DNA of 64,000 nt, from NCBI GenBank assembly GCA_026122225.1, contig JANEZZ010002197.1, positions 1,302,001 to 1,366,000 on the forward strand. Reading direction: 5' to 3'. This document shows, piece after piece, positions 33,486-43,266 of this stretch. Every line of letters begins with the position of its first letter. Within the stretch, counting starts at the first letter, position 1. Under the pieces are notes generated by a model. It was given only the letters and a program-made list of their open reading frames with translations, was not told the origin of the DNA and did no database searches. A program made the translations under genes and the position numbers. The stretch is from Heloderma charlesbogerti (taxonomy: Eukaryota; Chordata; Lepidosauria; Squamata; Helodermatidae).

Positions 33486-33703
33486 CTTGGGGTGATTCCA
33501 GACGGAGGGCTTCTAGCTCTGCCAATGAAAAGGCATTGTGCGCCTATTTCATAATTTCCTTAACATTTCTTTTCCTGGTAAGAAAAAAAATAATGGAAGA
33601 AGCGGTAGGAAATCGGGAGTGTTACAACTGGAACATCATCAGGACTTCCTGTAAAATTCCATGTTTGTGGCAGGGTGACTGAGGATAAAAGCCCTGTCTG
33701 GAA
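33486..33703. mobile_element. Family G TIR transposon
   Basis: GGGTGATTCCAGACGG at the left and CCCTGTCTGGAACG at the right, with CCTTAACATTTCTTTTCCTGG inside, shared with 37705-38122. Confidence 0.6.
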
Positions 33704-34192
33704 CGAATTTTCTTTCTGTGCCAAGGCTTAGCTATGGATAATGTGAAATATCTCTGAGCGTGTTGAGTGCTTTCTCTTACCACAGAGCATCCACAGCTAA
33801 GCTCTACACGTTCTTGCTTACGAACCAGGGCAAAGAGTGGCTTGCATCCTTTGCCATTTTAGAAATTAAGCCCCATCTGATCCAAACAAGATTGACATGG
33901 CCAATGAGAATTATTGGGGTTGAAGTCCAACACATCTGGAGGGCACCAGATCGGGGAAGGGTGAGCCAGATGGATAAATAGTTTGGGGCTTCCTATACTC
34001 CTAGGAATGCCCGGGCTTATGTGTGAAGATTGCAAATGTGTACACACTCTGGCATCCTTGCATCAGTCCCAGCTGCTCAGTAAGTCTACAACTGACAGAA
34101 CAGGCACAGGCATCTTCTCCACATGTGATGCTGCACACTGGTGGTTCTCCAGCGTACATCTACATCCAACTAGAGAAAATGCCACATGTACA

Positions 34193-34206
34193 GCGCCCCC
34201 CAGTGG
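34193..34206 (-). promoter_or_regulatory. Solitary CTCF-like motif, reverse
   Basis: The minus strand reads CCACTGGGGGGCGC, 13 of 14 positions of CCASYAGRKGGCRS (G at position 6). Not inside a recognised repeat. Confidence 0.35.
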
Positions 34207-34307
34207 TAGTGTTGTTGTCATGTGTCCTCTGCTTGTGGCACTTTGAGTAGGTTGATTATTATCAGACTAAGTGTGAGTGGCTCTTCTGTGTGACGGGGAG
34301 GAGAGTT

Positions 34308-34440
34308 AGGGCACAATCCTGTGTGTGTTCAGAGTGAAAGTCCTACAACTCCCAGCATTCCCCAGCCAGTCATGCTGGCTGGGAATGCTGGGAATTGTAG
34401 GACTTTTTTCCCATCTAAACATGCATACAATTGCACCTTT
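34308..34440. mobile_element. Harbinger-type MITE (family B)
   Basis: GGCACAATCCTGTGTGTG ... CATGCATACAATTGCACC with CCTACAACTCCCAGC facing GCTGGGAATTGTAGG. Shows the intact sequence around the CCTACAAC site used by the L2 at 21986. Confidence 0.85.
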
Positions 34441-34496
34441 AGGCTACTTGACCTTTCAGTGATCCTGGCATAGGATCCTGTTTCTAGGCACATTCA

Positions 34497-34882
34497 GAGC
34501 ATCTCTACACCAGCCTGAAATCCTGCATTTAAAATGGGGCTTTCTGTTTCTGTTTTAAATGTGGAATCACGACAGAATCCCTTTACATGTGCTTCCTTCC
34601 CCCCTTATCTGAATCTTCCGTACGTTTCATTATACAGCCACTAGATGGCGCTGTGGTCTAGCACCTCTTATTGCAGGTTTGCTTCTTTTTTCGAAGGAAC
34701 TCAAGCGGAAGTCGAGCGCTGTAATCTGATAGCTCACTATCTCCGATCTTTTAAGAAAAGTGGAATAAAGGTCCTTCAGTGCAGGAGATGCCATGGAGGT
34801 TGATGACATCATCTAAAGGGCCCACAAACTTCCATGAGCAACCAATCTCAGTAGCAGGATAAAAGCTCAGTGTGAAGAAGCT
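34497..34882 (+). mobile_element. TIR transposon with CTCF motif, copy 2 (family X)
   Basis: Uninterrupted ~386-bp copy. Left end AGAGCATCTCTACACC and right end (complement) AGAGCTTCTTCACACTG form imperfect ~31-bp inverted repeats, about 21/31 identical. Non-coding. It lies about 3.4 kb upstream of the CpG island. Confidence 0.8.
34638..34651 (+). promoter_or_regulatory. CTCF core motif in family X copy 2
   Basis: CCACTAGATGGCGC matches all 14 positions of CCASYAGRKGGCRS. It points towards the ARHGAP23 promoter. Binding is inferred only. Confidence 0.6.
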
Positions 34883-34887
34883 CTCAG

Positions 34888-35335
34888 TGTGCTGGTTATG
34901 ACCTATAAAGCCCTATATGGCTTGGGACCAGGCTCCCTGAAAGACCGCCTTCTCCTGTACAAGCCTGTGTGAGTTTAAGATCTTCTGGGGAGGCCCTTCT
35001 CTCAGTCCTGCCATCATCAGAAACACGATTGGTGGGGATGTGAGAGAGGGCCTTCTCGGTGGCCGTTCCGAGGCTGTGGAACTCCCTGGCAGCTAGGCTG
35101 GCTGCCTCCACCACCAGGCAAATACGTTTTTATTCTTACAGGCCATTGGCATCTAAGCTGATCTACTGCTGAAGGGCTTTTTAATGGGTTGTGTGCTGTT
35201 TATTTATTTTATTGTTGTGCTTTCAATTGTGTTTTTATGTTACGTTTTAATTTTTTGCTTTAATCTCGATTTTGTTAGCTGCCGAGAGCGTCATTTTTGG
35301 TGTGAAAATGGGATATCAATTCAATCAATCAATCG
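34888..35335 (+). mobile_element. Old L2 C-terminus and 3' UTR
   Basis: AAAGCCCTATATGGCTTGGG, then REGLLGGRSEAVELPGS-type remnants and a T-rich UTR ending TATCAATTCAATCAATCAATC. Confidence 0.75.
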
Positions 35336-35546
35336 TGGTAGTAATGATAAGCATTAGGCTTAAAGAGATCCTTGCTTCAGTTTCGCAATGCAAATGTAAC
35401 ACCGACATTGAATTGGGCATTAATATAAATAACGCTAGAGAGGCCATGCAAGACTTACGTTGGAAAATACTTCCCAGAGGGTGAGCTGCTGGCTGAAAAA
35501 TCCCCGAGACAAATTGAGTAGATGGTGTTAGGCAAGCTACTACTCC

Positions 35547-35645
35547 AGTCTTCTGCAACCTGGTACCCTCCGGATGTGTTGGACTGCAACTCGTCATCCC
35601 CTGCCAGTGATCCAACAGACTTGAAGAGCACCAGGGGAGTGGAAT
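35547..35645. mobile_element. Family A MITE, decayed
   Basis: CAGTCTTCTGCAACCTGGTACCCTCC with GTTGGACTGCAACTC; the right arm is eroded. Confidence 0.55.
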
Positions 35646-36127
35646 CTCAGACCTAGGGGCCACATCCGGGCTACATAGTCTCCCAATCCACCCTTCTGGG
35701 GTTCCCCACATGGCTGTGCCCCCTTCCCATGTCAGCAGGTGATTCCTGTCCCCCTCCCCTGACCGCCTAGTTTTGGGGGGCTTCCTGGCTTTTGCATGAT
35801 TTCTTCCATTTCCCTGTAAATGGTTGAACTGTCTCTCCTAAGGCTTAGTTATTGCAGCAAGAGCTTTAAGCTCAAATAGGCTGGTCTTTCTGCCCCTCTC
35901 CTTTCACCTTTCCCCCCTCCCACCACTGAAACGCGGCCCCCTGATTTCATCTCCAAAATGGGATTTGGCTCTAGGGCTGAAAGAAGCTCAAGACCCCTGG
36001 AATACAGGGACGGCTTGTGGCTGTTGGCTTGATGACATGTCCTGTTTCTTGTATTCGTTAATCGGTTCAGCACCTAAAGGTGACTCCTCTCAGGGCTTTA
36101 TGGGAGTGTTTGTGTGATGTAACTGAG

Positions 36128-36212
36128 AATGTGAGCTGTGAGCCAGGAAATCCCTGGTTCAAATGTCGTCTCTGCCACAAATGTTGCTTGATTGCCTTAA
36201 GGGAGTTGCTGT
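36128..36212 (+). mobile_element. CORE-SINE/MIR-like fragment
   Basis: GAGCCAGGAAATCCCTGGTTCAAATGTCGTCTCTGCCAC preserves a B box (GGTTCAAATGTC) and the start of the core. Confidence 0.5.
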
Positions 36213-36299
36213 TCACTCCGCCTCAGGGTCTCCCCTGCCTTGCAAATTTGGAATGTCAGGATTAACCATGTAGGCCTAATGTGAACAGATCACAGAGAT

Positions 36300-36672
36300 G
36301 GTGGCCGGGTTTGGACAGTCAGAGCAGGGGGAAAGAAGCCATCATGGTTTCTTTCCCCACCCCATGCCTGCTGCACGCGCGGCCACTATTTGCACAATTA
36401 CCCATGACGCCGCATAGGTTGCTGTGCTGTCCGAACCTGGTGCAGTGTGTGGTGGGGGTGGCTTCTTACCCACCCCACAACCTATACTACAAGTCATGGG
36501 CTGTGGGGTAGGCAAGAAGCCACCCCCGCCATGCACTGTGCAGAGTTCAGACAACGCAGCAACCTGTGTGGCATTGCGGGTAATTATGCAAATGGTTGTG
36601 TGCACAGGGGTGGGGGAAGGAGCCATGGTGGCTGTGTTCTCCCCCCCCCGCCCCCCCTGATTGTCCGAACCC
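36300..36672. mobile_element. Very long palindromic MITE (~370 bp)
   Basis: Left arm CGGGTTTGGACAGTC ... GGTGGCTTCTTACCC; right arm GGCAAGAAGCCACCC ... GATTGTCCGAACCC. Centre near 36486-36490. The arms are almost fully complementary, so both strands give similar proline/glycine-rich translations that are not genes. Confidence 0.85.
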
Positions 36673-36765
36673 AATCGTAGTGTGTTTGCAAAGTGCTTTG
36701 CTGGAAATGTGCTATAGAAATACTAAGTATTATGAGCTGTTGCTGTGCCTTTGTTTGAAGATGGA

Positions 36766-36893
36766 TCATAGAATCATAGGGTTGGAAGGGGCCCACCAGA
36801 ACATCGAGTCCAACCCCCTGCTCAATGCAGGAACCCAGGCAGTCTCCCATCCAAGTACTAGCCAGGGCTGACCCTGCTTAGCTTCGGAGATCT
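36766..36893 (-). mobile_element. 5S rRNA-CR1 chimeric SINE
   Basis: On the minus strand the element opens with 5S-like sequence (36893 to 36838: GAAGCTAAGCAGGGTC, TAGTACTTGGATGGGAGAC, CTGCCTGGG), which is the 5S internal promoter. It passes directly into a CR1 3' end (36837 to 36766: GGGGGTTGGACTCGATG, CCTTCCAACCCTATGATTC, TATGATCC). This is the layout of a SINE3-type element carried by CR1 machinery. A chance CR1 insertion beside a 5S pseudogene is the alternative. Confidence 0.65.
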
Positions 36894-37575
36894 GGGGCAT
36901 CCAGCCCTTTGATGTTTCCATTTAAAGCTAACTCATGGGGTCCAAGGATAATACCCCTCCTAAACCCCTTGTGTTTGCTGCTCCATGCCATTCTGTTTAC
37001 TTGCACCCCCAGCTCACTTCCCAGGGATGTGCCAGTCCCCGCTGCAACTCTACACTCCACCCCATGCCCTACCCCTTGCGAGGAACCTCATTCAGCCAGT
37101 ACAAGCTCATGTTTGGCTCATCCCTCCGTCAGTACCAGGCTGCAATCTGCCTGTCCCTGGGTTCTCTCTGATGACAGGCTGCTCAGAGCCATGTCGTTCT
37201 GTGCCTGGCCGTGACAGCCTTCTTTCTGTGTGTGTCCCTCCCTTCCCCTGGCAAGTTGCTCCTGTTTTGGTCTTCTGTGGACTTTCTTTCTCCCTGTGTG
37301 ACTTCTGATTTTTGAGCCGCTTGTGATTTATTCAGGAGGACCTGCTCCTCGCGTCTCAGGCATATGCATGGTTTAATATTCAGAGAACCCCCTTAACAAC
37401 ACGCTCAGCTCCTGCGCTGCTGTGCTCTTTGAGAGGGGAGCTTGGGCCGATCTTCAAGTGCTCAGAACTTTCTGCAGCTGTGTGGTCTCCGATTTCACAT
37501 GGAGGTGTTGCTTTTTCTTTTCTTTTTTTTAAAGTGGCTTCAAATGGATGGAAATTGTTCAGACTTCTCATTTCA

Positions 37576-37672
37576 GCAGCCTTACCCAACCTGGGGCCCT
37601 CCAGATGTTTGGACTACAACTCCCATCAGCCTCAGCCAGCATGGGCAATGGTCAGCAAAGCTGGGAGTTGAG
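37576..37672. mobile_element. Family A MITE
   Basis: CAGCCTTACCCAACCTGGGGCC, GGACTACAACTCCCATCAGC and the partner GCTGGGAGTTG; the right end is incomplete. Confidence 0.75.
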
Positions 37673-37704
37673 AAAGTGAGGAGACAGAAGGCGCGTCAGC
37701 CAGA

Positions 37705-38122
37705 AGGCTCCTAGCCCTAACAGTCAAAAGGCCTTGTGCACTCATTCTGCCTTTTCTTCCTTAACGTTTTTTCTTCTTCTGGTAAGAACAAACACATGAG
37801 CCAGAGAGAGAGCAGTAGAGACAGCCAGCCTTTCTGAGATCCGGGTTCTAGTCCCCACTCGGCCATGGAAGCTCACTGGGCGACTTTGGGTCAGTCACAG
37901 ACTCTCAGCCCAACACACCTCACAAGGCTGTTGTTGGGAGGATAAAATGGAGAGGAGGAGGATAATGTAAGCCGCCTTGGGTTCCTTGCAAGAGGAAAAA
38001 AGGCGGGATATAAATGCAATAAAATAAATAAAATGAGGGCTACAGGAGGGCTTCCATCAACAATGACATCTGGATGCCCTGCAAACTTTCATGAAGTGCA
38101 ATTGCACAATAAAAGCCTAGTC
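37705..38122. mobile_element. Family G transposon split by a CORE-SINE
   Basis: CTTCCTTAACGTTTTTTCTTC on the left and ACAATAAAAGCCTAGTCCAG on the right match the order in the 33486 copy; a SINE fills the centre. Confidence 0.5.
37798..38037 (+). mobile_element. CORE-SINE with L2-type tail
   Basis: B box CCGGGTTCTAGTCCCC, then TGGGCGACTTTGGGTCAGTC (core), CACAAGGCTGTTGTTGGGAGG and GTAAGCCGCCTTGGGTTCC, with the L2-like end GGCGGGATATAAATGCAATA and (AATA)n. Confidence 0.8.
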
Positions 38123-38199
38123 CAGAAGTGCCCAAAATGCCCAACTTCTCCGCCCCGTCTAGATGTCCCTCTTCTGTCCGCCCTGCTGTAGCCCCCCTA

Positions 38200-38304
38200 G
38201 TCCAGAGGTGGGTAACATGGTGCTCGCCAAATGTTGCTGGCCTAGGATTCCCACCCTCCCCGACAGCAACACTCTGGGGGGCCACAAGCGCCCACCCCTC
38301 CCCT
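38200..38304. mobile_element. Decayed family A-related MITE at the CpG island edge
   Basis: CCAGAGGTGGGTAACATGG at the left and CAAGCGCCCACCCCTCC at the right, with CAAATGTTGCTGG facing CGACAGCAAC. It abuts the promoter CpG island. Confidence 0.5.
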
Positions 38305-39200
38305 AGTCGCACTGATGGCCGGGGCGAGGGGCCCTCCTTCGACTTCTAGCCACTGCTCTGGAGGTCTCCCAAGCACAAGCCTCCGGGTCGCCCGCTTCTT
38401 TCCTTCCTTCGGGGGCCGCCTCTTCCTTGGGCTCGTCTCTCTCTCCCTCGTGTTCCTCTTCTTCTTGGCCGCTTTTGGGGGGGCGTCCTCCGTCTCCCTG
38501 CCGCCCGCCCACTCCCCATTGCGCTCGGCTCCCAATCTCCCTCTCTCCTGTCGTTCTCTGGCCCTCCCTCGGCTTGGGGCGGGAGGTGTGTGCGCGCGCG
38601 CGTTTGCCCCCCTCGCTTCCTTGCCCCTCTGCGCCCCCTCTGCGAGCCGCGGGCTCCTGCACGGCTGGCGGGTCTCTCTCCGTCCCGTCCAGCCGCGGCG
38701 TGGCCGACCCACTGCTGCGCCCGCCTGCAGCTCCTCCTCTCGCCGCCTCTTGACCGGCTGGGCGGGCGGGCCTTCCTTTTCCCTGCCCTCCCTCCTGCCG
38801 TGGAAGAGGCGGAGCCGCCCGGGCAGCCTGGCCCAGCCGAGCCGAGCTGTCCCCAGCCTGGCCGCTGCCGCCACCGCCGCCCCGTCCTGCCGGCTCTCGC
38901 TTCCCGGGCAGCTCGTCCGCTCGTCCGCCCCGTCGGGGCCAGCGCCGCGCCCGATGAATGGAGTCGCCTTTTGCTTGGTTGGGATCCCGCCCGCAAGGAG
39001 CCCCGAGGTGAGTCGCGACTGGGGCAGCAGCGCGGGGGAGAGGTTGCGCTGGGCAAACGCTGGCGGGTCATACTGGATGAACTGGGGCGTGCGCTGGCCT
39101 CGGAGAGGGAGTTCTGCGGGCCAAAGGCGGATGGGGGCCGCCCGTCCTGGCGAGGGTTCCGCTTGGCAAGCTGGAGGATCGTCCTGGCGATGGACTGGAC
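38305..39200 (+). promoter_or_regulatory. ARHGAP23: CpG island promoter of ARHGAP23
   Basis: The only long GC- and CpG-dense stretch in the window. It contains GC boxes (GGGGCGGG at 38576-38583, GGGCGGGCGGG at 38760-38770), pyrimidine-rich stretches and no TATA box at an obvious place, as expected for a dispersed-start housekeeping-type promoter. It spans the presumed 5' UTR, coding exon 1 and the start of intron 1. Transcription start sites cannot be placed from sequence. Long open frames run on both strands here simply because stop codons are AT-rich. Confidence 0.8.
38954..39007 (+). CDS. ARHGAP23: ARHGAP23 first coding exon (18 codons)
   Basis: Encodes MNGVAFCLVGIPPARSPE and ends at GAG followed by GTGAGT, a consensus splice donor, in phase 0. 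The first 13 residues match my recollection of the start of mammalian ARHGAP23; the next few differ. ARHGAP23 is a cytoplasmic Rho GTPase-activating protein with an N-terminal PDZ domain, a PH domain and a RhoGAP domain that speeds GTP hydrolysis by Rho-family GTPases. None of those domains is encoded here; they lie in later exons outside the window. The start is the conserved M. The frame stays open upstream to 38315, but that stretch is low-complexity GC-rich and is taken as 5' UTR. The start context is weak (CCCG before ATG, A after). In mammals the gene neighbours SOCS7 and SRCIN1; neither is seen here. Confidence 0.82.
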
Positions 39201-39333
39201 TAGAGAGGGGTCGTGCTGGAGGGCTGGGAGTAGGGAAGGGGGGATCAAACTGGGCAGGTTGTACGAAGGCACTGGGGAAGTAGGTGGAGGTCATACTGGG
39301 TAAATTGGGAGGTCGTACTGGATGAACTGGGCT
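39037..39333 (+). repeat. Degenerate ~24-bp minisatellite in intron 1
   Basis: The motif GGAGGTCGTACTGGATGAACTGG recurs with changes near 39039, 39063, 39152, 39176, 39205, 39238, 39286 and 39309. The clearest copies are GGTCATACTGGATGAACTGG (39066) and GGTCGTACTGGATGAACTGG (39311). Confidence 0.65.
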
Positions 39334-39339
39334 GACCGA

Positions 39340-41030
39340 AGAATGAGATGGGAAGTGGGGGGTGGGTTATTCTGGGTGGGCAGGGTTATTTAATTTTTAG
39401 AAAAAACTGGATCAGCGGAGGGGGTGGTGGAAGTGGGAAAGAGAGCGGCCCTACAGTGGTGGAATGGGGGTGTGTGGGAGATCCCGAGCCTCTGGATAAG
39501 AGAGGACGTGATACTCAAAACCACTTTAAGCCTGGAGTGGCCCAGAGTATAAGTGGAACGCAGGGGAGAGATTGTTAGCGGGCTTCTAGGGCTGGGGCAA
39601 TATTGTAGCTGTGAAAACTAGAGCTGGGAGCCCGTGCTAAGTTGTTCTGGTTTTGTTTTATGCGTTTCTGTGATTGAATAAAATGTGAATAGAACATTTA
39701 CATGCACACACAGTGTCATGTCTGCACACACTCAAGGTGATTCAGCCACGGTTACATGTATGTTTATGTGTAAAGCGTGGATTCTGATCTGTGGTCAGAA
39801 TCTGTGCCTTGAGCATGGACCTTGGGTGGTAGTTTTGGAGTAAAAAATCTGGAGTAAAAAAAAAAAGTACATTTTACACGTGTGACGTAAATATAGTGCT
39901 GGGATAGAGAATGAGTGGGATGGCATTTAGTATGCTCATTGGCACCCCACCCCGCCTTTGTGCTTTTGATGGTATTTATAGTTGGGGGAGACTCACGGCA
40001 TTGGAGTTGGCACTGAACAACGATCTGAAGTTCTCTTGCTGTGCTGGCATCAAAGAAACCTGCTTTATTGCCTCCAGGATGGAGCAAGTAGTTACTTCAG
40101 AGGTGAAATTGGCTACTGGTTGAGTAGAGTGGAAGCAAAGAGGCAGGGGATACTGTGCCATCTAAGGACGCTGTGGCACTCTGGAGAAAAGTGATGGAAT
40201 CCTGATGTGTAGATTGCAGGTGGAGGATTTACATTTTTCATTCTGCCCTAACCACACACAATCACCCTGCATGTAGGAGACCAGAACACCAGGGAGAGAA
40301 GCTCTAGCCCAATGTCCTCCCTGTGGTGCTAGTTTTCTACATACATACTGTTGTTGTTTTTAATGAAGAAGAGCATTAAAAGCTATGTAATCCCTCACTT
40401 GCTGTATGAAGTGGTAGAGTTCATGCTTCAACCTTATTCCCACCTCTTCCACCACATTCTTCTGCGCGTATAAACCAGGCCTAAGACAAGATGGTTTGAG
40501 GGTGCATCCCGGAAGTAATTGCATGTTGTGTCCCAGAAGCTGTACTGCTTATCTTGGCGATGAGCAGTGCTGGTTGCAGTTACATGATGGCAAGGGAAAT
40601 ATTCTTCTGCGCGTGCCCAGGGAAACTCTGTTCCTTCCGAATGCTACGCATGATGTAGGGCTGAAATTGAAAAAATTAAACATTTTTTGAAAACATTAAA
40701 CATAGGTGGGAATGTGGCAGATCCAAATTTAAATCCCTTCGTTTGTTAGCTTGCCTCACAGTCAAAATTGTGTATATGTTATGCTTTAGAAAAATAAAAA
40801 TACTGCAGCAAGAAAAGCTGAATTCTGTGAAATTTAAATGTTATATCAATAGATCTGTTTGTTCAGAATAATTTTGGCCTGGTTTTACTTCTCACAGAAG
40901 ACAAATGGTTATGCAAGGCACTGAAATACTCTGATACCTGGAAATCCTGCTTAACACCCACGTCTGAGCTTTCAGTGGGTGTTGCATGTCTTTGCAATCT
41001 TAAGAACTAGAAACTTGATTTTTTAAAGAT
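39340..41030 (+). other. Intronic sequence, nothing recognised
   Basis: Single-copy-looking DNA. GC content drops quickly after 39600. No classified repeat. Confidence 0.45.
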
Positions 41031-41099
41031 GCTAAATAAAGCTGATTCTCAGAATGCTGGATTCTGTGCAAGATGCCAAACACCGCCCTTTTATGCTGA

Positions 41100-41165
41100 G
41101 ATGGTAGTAGTTCATAAGCTGCCTTGGGTGCTGTATGGCAGGAAGGCGGTCTAGAAATTGTATAT
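41100..41165 (+). mobile_element. L2 3' end fragment
   Basis: AAGCTGCCTTGGGTGCTGTATGGCAGGAAGGCGGTCTAGAAATTG is a typical L2 terminal segment. Confidence 0.55.
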
Positions 41166-41302
41166 GCCAGGGGAACCTGGTGCCCTCTGTATTAAGACTA
41201 CAGCTCCCATCAGCCCCAGCCAGCATGGCCAGTGGTCAAGGATTGTGGGAGTTGTAGTTCAAAACATCTGGAGGGCATTAGGTTGCTTACCCCTGCTATA
41301 CC
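41166..41302. mobile_element. Family A MITE
   Basis: CCAGGGGAACCTGGTGCCCTC faces GAGGGCATTAGGTTGCTTACCCCTG; arms GACTACAGCTCCCATCAGCC and GGGAGTTGTAGTTC. Confidence 0.8.
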
Positions 41303-41499
41303 TGAATAAAATTCAGTGGAATCTAGTCAGCATTGTTGTGGGACGCAAGTGAGCTGAAGTTTATTGTGTAATCCATCCTGAGGACAAGGCAGGAAAGAAA
41401 TCTAAGAAAAGGTTTTGTTTCCCTTTTTGATCTCACTTTGTGTGTATATGGTATGTATACATGTTCTTTCTTCTTTCTTCACTTGGCATATCTATCTAC

Positions 41500-42045
41500 T
41501 TGGTGTTAACCCTTAAAGCCCTAAAGTGCTTGGGACCAGAGTGTCTAAAGCAGGGATGGGGTGGATGTGGACCGCCAGATGTTGTTAGACTGCAACTCCC
41601 ATCATCCCTGACTATTGGCTGTGCTGGGGCTGATGGGAGTTGGTATCCAACAACATCCCTGATCTAAAGGAATATCTCCTCCTGTATGTACCTGCTTGCC
41701 CCCTTAGGTCATCTTTAGAGGCCCTCCTTTGGGTGCCCCTGCCAAAGGGAGTTAGGCAGGTGGCTATATGAGACAGGGCCTTCTCAGTTGTGGCACCCCA
41801 TTTATGGAATGCCCCCCCTCCCCACGGAGGCTCTCCTGGTGCTTACATTGTTATCTTTTTGGCTCCAGGTGAAGGCCTTTTTTTTTCTCCCAGGCATTTT
41901 AGAGTTTAGTTTTTTAAGTTGTACATATTTTATTCCTGTGTGGCATGTTATTTTGTTTTATATTCTATTTTATTCTTTTAGCTTTTGTAATCCACCCAGA
42001 TAATGTTTGTTATTGGGTGGCCTAAAACATATAATTAATAAATTA
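41500..42045 (+). mobile_element. Old L2 C-terminus and 3' UTR, split by a MITE
   Basis: ACCCTTAAAGCCCTAAAGTGCTTGGGACC, then after the MITE decayed codons for RQGLLSCGTPFMEC and a UTR ending TTGTTATTGGGTGGCC and TTAATAAATTA. Confidence 0.8.
41549..41664. mobile_element. hAT MITE with 8-bp target duplication
   Basis: CAGGGATGGGGTGGATG ... CAACAACATCCCTG inside the L2, flanked by GTCTAAAG on the left and ATCTAAAG on the right (7 of 8 identical). The 8-bp length supports the hAT superfamily. Confidence 0.85.
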
Positions 42046-42944
42046 GCCAACTTATATGACTACTTCATGCATTTGACCCGACATGATGGCAGCACATCTG
42101 TTCTCTTCAAATGTGGGTTTGCCCCACTCATGTATAAGACTGAGAAAGAAAAGATCAGTGTAGCTTGAAAGATGGCTACTTTTCTCCAATCCTGTTAGCC
42201 CTGTAGGCGTAAGCTGTTTTTGGAATCTTCTTGGGCTAGGCAGCAGTGAAAGACATTCAACACCCCTGCTGTACAGCTTAATTTGGGCTTTGTCTCAACC
42301 CTAGAAATGCGAAGGCCCTGAAAAAACCCAGAAAAAGTTGGGAACAAATGTTTTTTTTCTGAGGACCATTTTTGTTTTTTTCTGAAAAATTGGAAAAATT
42401 GACCATCTTTGGATTGTGAAACATTTTCTTATAAAACTGAAGGCAAAGTATTTATATATTGTTACCCAGCCTTTTCTTCCCCCAAAATGATTTCTAAAAA
42501 CTATGTAATAAGAACACTTTTATAGAAAGACTAGAGATGCAAAATGTCTGGAAATAATGAAGCCATGGAGAAAAATGTATTTTTTAAAATTCTCTCTGTA
42601 AGATTCCCAGCAAAGTTAGTTCTTTCATTCCTTATTAAAATTATTGATCTAAAGTATATTTTACTGATATACATTTATGCTCAGTTTCCCAACATGTGAG
42701 CAGAGTCACCGTTGTGCATGCTTGACAGTAAATGTGCATTCTTGACAGCTTGGGTTTTGTTCTATAGAGTCCTGTGTTTCTGATGCTGTAGCAGTCATTT
42801 AATGTAGTTCTAATCTATTCGGACAATAATTACAAATTACTGAGTTGACTTTTCAATTTTCAAAAATATAATGATAATTTTATGAGCAAACTAAGACATA
42901 CATAAAATAATTTTAGGAACAGAAAGGCTGCTTTATTGTCCTAA
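42046..42944 (+). other. AT-rich intronic sequence, nothing recognised
   Basis: High A/T content (for example 42430-42900) without classified repeats or exons. Confidence 0.4.
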
Positions 42945-42948
42945 AGCA

Positions 42949-43083
42949 GCCCTCCCCAACCTGGTGTCCTCTGGATGTTTTGGACTACAGTGCCCAGAAT
43001 TCCTAACCATTGGCCATGTTGTCTGAGGTTGATGGGAGCTGAAGTCCAAAATATCTGGAGGGCACCAGGTTGGGGAAGGCTGT
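42949..43083. mobile_element. Family A MITE
   Basis: CAGCCCTCCCCAACCTGGTG ... CACCAGGTTGGGGAAGGCTG, flanked by TCCTAAAG and TTTTAAAG (6 of 8 identical). Confidence 0.85.
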
Positions 43084-43266
43084 TTTAAAGCAACAAAGTG
43101 CCTCTAGATCTGTAAAGAGCGCTAAAAAAATTAGTATTGCTTTTTTTTCAATTTGTCCAAAATTTCCAATTTTCTGAAAAAAACTGGTTGTTTTCCATGG
43201 CCTCAGAATTTCCGGAAATTTTACATCTCTACACCCTGAAATACCTGTGGTTTTCAGCCTGTAGGA

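Noticed and set aside
36342..36680. Glycine/proline-rich proteins on both strands
   Set aside because: They mirror each other because the DNA is a palindrome.
36838..36893. A functional 5S rRNA gene
   Set aside because: Only about half of 5S is present, with substitutions and no terminator; it is fused to a CR1 tail.
1..38300. 3' UTR of an upstream neighbour such as SOCS7
   Set aside because: Expected from mammalian gene order as recalled, but I see no coding sequence or diagnostic UTR sequence to support it.
38315..38953. N-terminal extension of ARHGAP23 from an in-frame upstream ATG at 38315
   Set aside because: The frame is open, but the residues are compositional and the conserved start is the later ATG; treated as 5' UTR.
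38242..39303. Long open frames on both strands of the CpG island (up to 350 codons)
   Set aside because: The sequence is so GC-rich that stop codons are rare. The translations are low-complexity Pro/Arg/Ser/Gly, overlap on opposite strands, and only the MNGVAFCLVGIPP segment shows family similarity and a splice donor.
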